From Ornithodoros turicata (Eukaryota; Arthropoda; Arachnida; Ixodida; Argasidae): a stretch of 64,000 bases of DNA. Below, one piece after another: positions 22,837-31,000 of this stretch; within the stretch, counting starts at the first letter, position 1; each line of letters starts with the position of its first letter. A program made the position numbers and the translations under genes. The notes under the pieces were generated by a model. That model worked only from the letters and a program-made list of their open reading frames with translations. It was not told the DNA's origin and searched no databases. Where the stretch lies: positions 21,210,804 to 21,274,803 of the forward strand of contig NC_088204.1 in NCBI RefSeq assembly GCF_037126465.1. The letters are read 5' to 3'.

Positions 22837-25800
22837 ATGCAGATACACTCTCTTCTTCTGTTGCTCAGCATCTTAAATATGGGACAAGTTATCCTTCAGT
22901 GGAACTGCCGGGGCCTTTTCCCAAACATTGACGACGTGCACGATCTTTTAGAGAAATACAGGGCAGTGTGTATTTGTTTACAGGAAACATACCTACATGA
23001 ACACAACCTAAATCCTTTTCGCAGACACACCATTGTCAGGAAGGATCGTGCAGACAGTACACGTGCATCTGGAGGTGTGGCTGTGGTTTTACCACATTCA
23101 ATACCCACAAAACATGTTCCACTTGTTACGGACCTCGAGGCAGTAGCAGTTCAAGTATGCCTCGACAGGGTCCTCACAATATGTTCGCTTTACCTGTCAC
23201 CATCAGTTGTACTAGAACAGAGAGCTTTGGAGAACTTAATTGATCAACTTCCTCAGCCATTTATGATCCTTGGTGACCTGAATGCACACAACCCCTTGTG
23301 GGGTAGTGCAAGAGTGGATAGGCGAGGAAAAATGTTGGAGAGGGTGCTCTTTTCAAGGCCTATTTGTCTACTGAACACAGGCTTACCCACATATGTAAAT
23401 TCTTCGACTCAAAGTTTTTCTTGCTTAGATATTTCACTGTGCAGTCCCTCTCTCTTTCATTCTCTTGACTGGACAGTTGAACAAAACCCGCATGGAAGTG
23501 ATCACTTCCCCGTGGTTATAAAATTCCGTGGTCACACAAACTCGCTGATGACACGACCACCACGATGGAAACATTCCGAGGCAGACTGGAACTTGTTCCA
23601 AACTGAGGCCAGTCTTGCGCCTTCGTCCTTTGAACGCATGTCTGTTGAAGAGGCAAATAACACTATTACCAGCATAATCGTACACGCTGCTGAGCAGTCC
23701 ATTCCTCAGACATCTGGCCGTCTTCCCAGGCGTCCCAAACCCTGGTGGACAGATGAATGCGCAAAGGCACGCAAAGCACAGAACAGAGCGTGGGGTATCT
23801 TTAGGAGGTACCCCACTGGGACAAACCTCCTTCTTTTCAAAAGAGCTCGTGCTAGGGCACGTTGGACACGGCGACAAGCCAAAAAACAGTCTTGGAGCAC
23901 TTTTGTGTCATCTTTAAACACAAACACCCCATCTAAAGTAGTATGGGACAGGCTTAAGAAAATTAAAGGTGACTATACTAGTTTTTCTATCCCTTTGCTT
24001 CAAGTGAATGGGGCAGTCTGTCAGAGTGCGGACGAGCAAGCTAATGTCCTTGGCGAGCATTTTTGCAACGTGTCGAGCTCGTCCCACTACAGTAGTGACT
24101 TCTTAAAGCTTAAAGAACGTGCTGAGAAGCAGCACATCCCTTGTAGATCAGGCGACAGGTGTGCTTATAACAAGCCATTTACAATGACAGAACTGTTGAG
24201 GGCCTTGTCTGCTCGAAAAAACACAGCACCAGGACCAGACAGAATCACCTATTCAATGCTAGTGCACTTGTCACGCGACTCTCTATCCAGTCTTCTTGAC
24301 TTCTTTAATCTAGTCTGGCGAGAAGGTCAGCTTCCTTCCCAGTGGAAAATGGCAACCATCATCCCTCTCCTAAAGCCAGGAAAAGATGAATCGGATCCAT
24401 CGAGTTACAGGCCAATCGCACTGACCAGTTGCCTGGGTAAAACATTTGAGCGGATGGTAAATGGTCGTCTTATGTACTTCCTCGAAGAAAATCAGTGCTT
24501 AGACAGGTATCAGTGTGGCTTTAGGGCTGCACGATCAACATCAGATCACCTGTTGAGGCTGGAAACCACAATAAGAGAAGCCTTTATCAGGAGACAACAC
24601 TGTGTGTCACTGTTTTTCGATATTGAAAAGGCTTACGACACAGCGTGGCGGTATGGCATACTTAGAGACTTGCATGTTCTAGGAATTCGTGGTCGTCTGT
24701 TTCGCTGTATCGCCAATTTTCTTGAAGGACGGACATTCAGGGTTCAGTTAGGCACTACAATCTCTCAAGCATTCACACAAGAGAATGGTGTTCCCCAAGG
24801 AGCTGTTCTCAGTGTCACCCTATTCATAATCAAAGTGAACTCTCTTGTCCGTGTCCTACCTCCATCCATTTCATATTCACTTTATGTAGATGACTTGCAG
24901 ATATCTTGCTCTTCTTCCAGTCTTTCTGTCTGTGAGCGTCAGCTACAACTTGCCGTTAACAAGCTGTGTAAATGGGCATGCGAAAATGGATTTAGATGTT
25001 CACCCAGCAAGACTGTTTGTGTACCTTTTTCACGACGCAGGGGCCTCTTTGCTGAGCCAGAACTGAAAATGAATGGTCAGGATATCACTGTTCAGGACGA
25101 GCATAAATTTCTTGGCGTTAACTTTGATAAAAAGCTAACCTTCTCTTCCCACGTGAAGAACTTGAAAGCAAAATGCTTAAAGTCTCTGAACATACTTAAA
25201 ATTGTATCCCACAGATCATGGGGTGCAGACCGTCAAACCCTTCACCGTATATATAGCAGCACTGTTCGTGCCAAGTTAGATTACGGGTGTTTCGTTTACG
25301 GATCGGCACGCCCATCCGTCTTGAAGGCTCTAGACGCTGTGCACCACCTCGGGTTAAGGCTAGTGCTTGGGGCTTTCAGAACCACTCCAGTCCAGTCTCT
25401 TTACGTACAGTCAAACGAGTGGTCTCTGGAAACACGCCGTTTTTATCTTGGAGCTTCATATAGCGTGAGAATTAGGGGGCACTCTCAACATCCTGCTTTG
25501 GCCTGCATAAAAGGAACTCGCTTTAAGCAGCTTTTTGAGAACAAGCCCCATGCGGTAGCCCCGTTCAGCATGCGACTCCAACATGATGTTGAGAACTATG
25601 CTTTCACCTGTTTTACCTTACCTTCAGTAGACTGTAGCAAGATGGTTCCCCCTTGGCAACAACCCGTTGCGTGTGATGTAACTCTTCTAAAGTACAACAA
25701 ACAGGAAACCCCTGCAGCAGAAATCATGCATGAATTTGAAGACCTGAAAGAAAGCTTTGGTGATCATGTTGAGATTTACACGGATGCATCGAAATCCAGC

Positions 25801-26598
25801 GTTGGGGTGTCATGCGCCATGATATCTGGCACATGCACAAAGTCACACAATTTAAGTACTGTTTTATCGATCTTTAGTGGTGAGATGTACGCTATTATTG
25901 TAGCACTCAATCACATTCTTCAGGAACACGTTGTGACGTCAGTGATATACTCAGACTCCCTCAGCTCTCTGCGTGCAATCAGTAGTCTTGCAACACACAA
26001 GAACCTACTGGTCAGGCGGGCACGGTACCTAATGAGTCTCATACAAGGAAAAGGGTACAGCTTGAGGCTATGCTGGGTGCCAAGCCACGTCGGCATTCGC
26101 GGAAATGAGAAAGCTGATCGTGCAGCTGCAGCTGCCCAAGGAAATGATATCACACCTTTTGAAATTCCGTCTAGTGACCTGATGCTGCAACTCAAGAAAG
26201 ACATCAACAAGAAATGGCAGGGTTTCTGGGCAACACAAACACACAACAAACTTCATACAGTCAAACCTCATGTTGACGCATGTGTTCAACTTTTTCCAAA
26301 GCGACATCATGAGGTCCTATGGAGTCGACTGAGGCTAGGGCACACCTTTCTCACTCATGCACATCTTTTACGGGGAGAGGAAGCACCCGTGTGCACAAGG
26401 TGCGGAGCTGACCTTTCTGTTTTACACCTGCTCATCACTTGCCCTTTGTTTGAGAAACATCGTAAGCAGTGTTTCCCTTTCTTTTATGACCACTATTTGC
26501 CTCTTCACCCATCACTTTTGCTGGGTGATGAGGCTCTCGTTCCCTTTGAAAATGTTTTAAATTTTTTTAGAGAGGTGAATGTAATCAACCAGTTGTGA
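22837..26598 (+). CDS. LINE ORF2 (APE endonuclease, RT, RNase H)
   Basis: This 1253-aa polyprotein would drive target-primed reverse transcription. The APE-type endonuclease occupies residues about 15-235 (ILQWNCRG, ICLQETYL, ILGDLNAHNPLWG and the catalytic GSDHFPVV near 220). Reverse transcriptase spans about 440-760 (NTAPGPDRITYSML, SYRPIALTSCLGK, FFDIEKAYDTAW near 593, GVPQGAVLSVTLF, and SLYVDDLQI near 683). RNase H covers about 975-1100, with Asp in YTDASKSS (~981), the Glu of GEMYAI, Asp in SDSLSS (~1039) and HVGIRGNEKADRAA (~1083). A C-terminal zinc tail CTRCGADLSVLHLLITC lies near 1186. All catalytic positions appear intact. ORF1 ends 15 bp upstream, suggesting translation by reinitiation. 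Met at 22879 (MGQVILQWN) is a plausible alternative start nearer to the endonuclease domain. Confidence 0.9.
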   Translation: MQIHSLLLLLSILNMGQVILQWNCRGLFPNIDDVHDLLEKYRAVCICLQETYLHEHNLNPFRRHTIVRKDRADSTRASGGVAVVLPHSIPTKHVPLVTDLEAVAVQVCLDRVLTICSLYLSPSVVLEQRALENLIDQLPQPFMILGDLNAHNPLWGSARVDRRGKMLERVLFSRPICLLNTGLPTYVNSSTQSFSCLDISLCSPSLFHSLDWTVEQNPHGSDHFPVVIKFRGHTNSLMTRPPRWKHSEADWNLFQTEASLAPSSFERMSVEEANNTITSIIVHAAEQSIPQTSGRLPRRPKPWWTDECAKARKAQNRAWGIFRRYPTGTNLLLFKRARARARWTRRQAKKQSWSTFVSSLNTNTPSKVVWDRLKKIKGDYTSFSIPLLQVNGAVCQSADEQANVLGEHFCNVSSSSHYSSDFLKLKERAEKQHIPCRSGDRCAYNKPFTMTELLRALSARKNTAPGPDRITYSMLVHLSRDSLSSLLDFFNLVWREGQLPSQWKMATIIPLLKPGKDESDPSSYRPIALTSCLGKTFERMVNGRLMYFLEENQCLDRYQCGFRAARSTSDHLLRLETTIREAFIRRQHCVSLFFDIEKAYDTAWRYGILRDLHVLGIRGRLFRCIANFLEGRTFRVQLGTTISQAFTQENGVPQGAVLSVTLFIIKVNSLVRVLPPSISYSLYVDDLQISCSSSSLSVCERQLQLAVNKLCKWACENGFRCSPSKTVCVPFSRRRGLFAEPELKMNGQDITVQDEHKFLGVNFDKKLTFSSHVKNLKAKCLKSLNILKIVSHRSWGADRQTLHRIYSSTVRAKLDYGCFVYGSARPSVLKALDAVHHLGLRLVLGAFRTTPVQSLYVQSNEWSLETRRFYLGASYSVRIRGHSQHPALACIKGTRFKQLFENKPHAVAPFSMRLQHDVENYAFTCFTLPSVDCSKMVPPWQQPVACDVTLLKYNKQETPAAEIMHEFEDLKESFGDHVEIYTDASKSSVGVSCAMISGTCTKSHNLSTVLSIFSGEMYAIIVALNHILQEHVVTSVIYSDSLSSLRAISSLATHKNLLVRRARYLMSLIQGKGYSLRLCWVPSHVGIRGNEKADRAAAAAQGNDITPFEIPSSDLMLQLKKDINKKWQGFWATQTHNKLHTVKPHVDACVQLFPKRHHEVLWSRLRLGHTFLTHAHLLRGEEAPVCTRCGADLSVLHLLITCPLFEKHRKQCFPFFYDHYLPLHPSLLLGDEALVPFENVLNFFREVNVINQL

Positions 26599-27483
26599 AG
26601 TTTTAGTTCACCAGTTTTACCTTCCAATTTACACAGAAGTGTAGTTACACAACTGTCCTTTTAATTAAATCACTATGCTCTTAACATAACCCATTCATGT
26701 ATCATCATCGTATTTGGCGCACTATGATCTCAGTTGTCGCTGCGCCATTAAACTTACAATCAAAAAAAAAAAAAAAAAACTTCTAGCAGGTCCCTGCTCG
26801 GCGAGGTGAGAATTCGGCGTTACCGCGTCAGGGCACACATAATAGAACCCTGACTCGCAAAGGATTAGTACACACGGGCTAAGATCTATAAATGGAGACT
26901 ACCAAGAAAGGGCAATTTCCGGGTCAAGTCCGAAGAATTCAGGAAATTTCCACTGACCAAGCAAGATAATGGAAAGACGACACACAGAAAGTTTGAGAGG
27001 GAGATCCAAAATATGTAATTAGAGTATTGAGTAGAAAATGCCATAAAATGTATTTTAAATAGAGTACAAATACACAAAAACAAAAAGTATTGAGTAAAGT
27101 ACCAAAATACCGCAAATTGTATTTAAAATACAATACTCCAAATACGTACAAGTCTGCCCGAAACTCTGAAGCCTCAACTTCGGGACTTTTTTTGGGCAGT
27201 TCCCTTTGCAATATCGAGCGGATTTCTTGGTGGATCTGACTAAGTTCGCTACACGCTCTCTAAATCTGTAAAAAAAAAAAAAAAACAAAGAAAAACGTGA
27301 GGTTGACTTGGGAAATTTTCAATTTCAATTAAAGAAATTTAATTTCTTTTCATTAAAATCAAATGAAAATATTTTTGCAAGATGGCAAATTCAGTTGCCA
27401 CACAAGTGCCGTTTACCCCGTATTTTTCCGTCGCCCCGTTTTTTTATAAAGTCCGAATGACACGTTTTTTGAAACACCCTGTA

Positions 27484-27687
27484 TAGCTCCCCTAGCAGCA
27501 CAATGTACTGAAAGTCAAGTGCAATAGGGGTGGACTGGTAGGTGGAAGGCCTTGAACAGGCTCGTGCAACTAAAGAACATTGATAACACACATACCGTCC
27601 ACCCCTATTGCACTCGACTTTCAGTACATTGTGCTGCTTGGGTCCAATACACCACAATCCAGTTAAACTTATCTTATCTTATCTAAG
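27484..27687. repeat. Short hairpin plus (CTTAT)n LINE tail
   Basis: The arms 27494-27534 and 27599-27638 are near-perfect inverted copies (AGCAGCACAATGTACTGAAA and complement) around a 64-bp loop. The segment then ends in TTATCTTATCTTATCT at about 27670-27687, the simple-repeat tail expected of an I-type LINE. It is probably the displaced 3' end of the LINE remnant at 19240-20098, split by the DNA transposon. Confidence 0.45.
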
Positions 27688-27870
27688 AATCGCTTCACAA
27701 CCGAGGAGGAATTCTACATGGGGCAGAAGAAGAAGAAGAGGAGGAAGAACCTCGTGCCCTCGTGAACCATCAGGACGTTCTTTTCCATTCTACCGGTGCC
27801 TGTTGCAGACTCGGTTGATTTTGTCCTCCAACATCTCTACCCTCCCCACCGAATCATTCTGGTCTGGACG

Positions 27871-28027
27871 ATGTCGAAGGCAGGCGAAGAGACCACCACA
27901 GCCACGACCTCCCCGGTGGCGTTCAATGCCCGCTGGGGATCGTACGCCAGTTTCGTCGGGGTTACCACACTGGTCACGATCTGCGTTGCGGTAACCATTC
28001 CGTTTCTAATCCGGCAGTATGTCATAG
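27871..28027 (+). CDS. M13 protease exon 1 (signal anchor)
   Basis: The start ATG at 27871 (context ggacgATGt) is the first in frame. The exon encodes MSKAGEETTT and a membrane segment FVGVTTLVTICVAVTIPFLI, and ends in phase 1 at donor G|GTAAGT. A non-ATG extension upstream is open but not needed. Confidence 0.75.
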
Positions 28028-31000
28028 GTAAGTAACCGTTTGTGCGTGTCGTCCCTGAAGACACACCCTACATTTACCATAGCCATACTGCATTACGCAA
28101 AAACACCCGGTAAAAAAAACATTGCTCCATGTGCGTTTCATAGAAAAGAAATGAAACCAAACCGCTGTCACCGTAGCACCATTGATCAACTGTAATAATA
28201 CAGGATGCATGGATCCGACGTGCTTGGACATGGATGAGGCCCTGACAGAGAGCCTTCAGGGCATGGAAGGAGGGGACCCCTGTGATGACTTCTACAGCTA
28301 CGTGTGTACAGGCTGGAAGAGGGCAAACCCAGACACACCCAACCTGTTCGCCAAGCTCCAGCAGAGGATTGCCGTCACAGTCATCAAGGAACTCCTCCTA
28401 GACGATGCGCCTGACGTCGCCAAGACACCTACAGACAAGGTGGCGCTTATGTTCCAGACATGTGCTCAGGTAAGCATGGCTGCCAAATGCCGTAATATAG
28501 GCAATCGTTGCAGCGTGTGGCTCGGTTGCTGTCGCATTTGTACGCACATCGCCAGTCAGTCGCATGCGAACCACAAAATATTGTAAATTACTCACCTCCC
28601 TGTCACAATGGCAGATTTCAAGTACCCTTTATCCGAGGATAGTCTTATTGTTCACGTAACTCAGTCAAAGTGTGTCCAGCATGTCTGCCACACATTTGTC
28701 TATCCCTTTCCATCATGTGGCACGGCATTTTTCCAGGTGGCCTTCAACGAACAAAACCAGGCTTCATCCATCACGGAGTTCTTGGCCCAATTCCGCTTGA
28801 CCTGGCCGCGACCTGAGCCGAGGGATCCGCTCGACATCTTGGATCTTCTGGTCGGCCTGTCGCTGGACTGGGGTCTGCCAGTTCTCTTCCATATGACCAT
28901 CGATCCATACTTCAAGAAGAAAGGTTTTCGCACTGTGCATTTTTCTAGCAACCCATACCTCACCGAATGGTTCGTCCTCCGAAATACTTTGCTGGAAAAA
29001 GGCCAGCTACTCGACTATTTCCAAAAAGCCACAAACATCATCAACGGTCAGAAGGTTGACAGCGAAATCGTTGAGCGACTTCTGTTTGTCGACAATAGAG
29101 TCATGACTGCCGTCATGCCGTCTCTGGAGGTTAGACCCGACTTCGACCTCCAGTACATCAAGTTCGGCGATCTGGACGACATGACTGGGCCCTACGTCAC
29201 GGGCCGCGAATGGCTAGATGTCATAAACCGCCACCTGAACTCTGGCCAGCAATTCAAATTAGAAGACGAGATGTTCGTCATGAACCAGCGTCTCTTACGT
29301 TTGGTTGGCGTGCTACTTGCGCGACAAGCGGACACGGGTGCGCTCCTGAGATACGTCTCTTGGCAACTAGCGCGCCATTTTGCTCCCATGACTTCGTACC
29401 CGCTCTCCGCAGTTCAGTTTGGTGGAGATCGGTCGCTCACGCTGGGTTATATGATGGGACGGTGTTATATGGACGTAGACAGCGTCATGCCCTACGCTTT
29501 CGGTTATACGTTCGTGCGGCGGTGGTTGTCGAACGACGTCATCAATGACGTCAGTGACATGGTGGCCCGGATTCGCAAAGTTGCAAACAGCAGCTTTAAG
29601 TCCTTGACGTGGATGGATATCGAGACGAAACGCGAGGCTTCGAGAAAGATGAGTACGCTGAAATCCATCATTGGCCGACCCGACACCCTGGCGAGCGAGG
29701 CAGAGTTGTCACAGTAAGTGCGTGTCACATAATGCGTAACGCTGAACATAAACCCGCTGAAATACGTATATTCCAGACGGTACTCGTATGTTCCCGATCT
29801 GACTGGCTCCTACTTCGCCATGGCCTTGGAAGTTCGAGCATCTGAGCTCCGCCACAACAAGAAGCTCATCAACTCCAACAGCACGTCATACGTGGAGGTC
29901 GATGTCCCTCTGACTCTCGTGAACGCCTTCTACATGCCCGTGTACCACGTGATTGTCATCCCAGCGGCGATTCTGTACCCGCCGTTTTACGCTGCTGGCT
30001 TTCCAATCTCCCTGAACTACGGTAGCCTCGGTCATGTCGTCGGACACGAAATAACACACGCTTTCGACCCAGACCTGGGTCTTCTGGATGAATCCGGAGT
30101 CAGGTGAGGAGCTACACTTACTCGGAGCACAGTGCGAAGTATTTCAATCCAGAGTGACAGCTGCGCCTCTGAAGCAGGTGTAACCGATGTAGACCCATCT
30201 GAAACATTGCAGCGGGTCATCAGCGAAGGTGTGCTCCAAGGGCGGATCCATGATTTTTCTTAGGAGGAATGCGACTTACACAGCACTCTCTAAGATCAAT
30301 CGGAGCACTCGGTGACGACAAATTTGGTGGGGGAGGTTCAGGACATCCGCCCCTGGTCCACTCGCTGGCTCCTCTCTGTTCCTGAATGCCCCGTGGTGTG
30401 TAAACGTATAGTTACGATTGGCGTTAGTTACTGCCAATGATACGCCGCGTAAGGGAGCGAGCAGGCCTTGGCTAGAGCTTGGAGAAAAATGGAGTAAAAA
30501 TTTTGATCATAAGGCCTGACACACATTCAAACTACGAGTGCAGCGCGCACTTTAAATCTTTCCTCGGTCGCCAGCCTGCGGCGTTCCGTCTTAGACCCTC
30601 GTGCATAGACCCCGTGCATAGTCCCGCCATCCCACGTCTGACACAGTAGTTGACCGGTAGCTTTCTTCCCTCGCCCTCGGCAACCAATAGCTGTTCTCGA
30701 TGATCAGACGTCACAACACGGCAGAAAGAGCCGTAAGAGATCGCCACCGCTGCAAGCGCGCAAGGTAATGCGCGCTTCCTAAAATGAAGATTTTGTTCGG
30801 CCGCGGTAAAATCCTGTGTTCGCTTCAAGATGCCTTCCGTGCTCCTTTAATGCGTGTGTTGTCTAGCGAGACGATTTTGACAATCTAATTTTGTCGTTAG
30901 ACACTCTCATTTCTACGGTCTTTGTGCGAATAAAACAACGAGCTAGGCCTTTCGGTGAACAAGTGTTCATGAGACGCCCGACTGCTTACGGTCGGTGCGG

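Larger units (their letters stand above)
21059..26790 (+). mobile_element. Full-length LINE (I superfamily) with target duplication
   Basis: This is a complete non-LTR retrotransposon of about 5.7 kb. A GC-rich 5' UTR (21070-21495) precedes ORF1 (21496-22821), which is separated by 15 bp from ORF2 (22837-26598). A short 3' UTR and an A18 tail at about 26762-26779 follow. The exact target duplication CTTCTAGCAGG lies at 21059-21069 and 26780-26790, extendable by AA into the poly(A). Both ORFs are uninterrupted, all expected catalytic motifs are visible, and the duplication is perfect: signs of a recent and possibly competent copy. The combination of ORF1 zinc knuckles, APE endonuclease, RT and RNase H places it in the I superfamily. 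I cannot resolve the clade by eye. Confidence 0.9.
20107..27481. mobile_element. TA-flanked DNA transposon interrupted by a LINE
   Basis: The ends are long inverted repeats of about 250-300 bp (20107-20400 and 27190-27481) beginning CAGGGTGTTTCAAAAAACGT, with a TA on each side (20105-20106 and 27482-27483). Without the LINE and its duplicated target (21059-26779) the element is about 1.65 kb. The interior on both sides has AT-rich tracts built on TATTTAAAATAC-like words. No transposase was found. A TA target suggests Tc1/mariner-related or similar machinery, but the family is not identified. Confidence 0.7.

Noticed and set aside
27796..27870. N-terminal extension of the M13 protease
   Set aside because: The frame is open upstream but starts at GTG without an ATG; the ATG at 27871 gives a normal type II topology.
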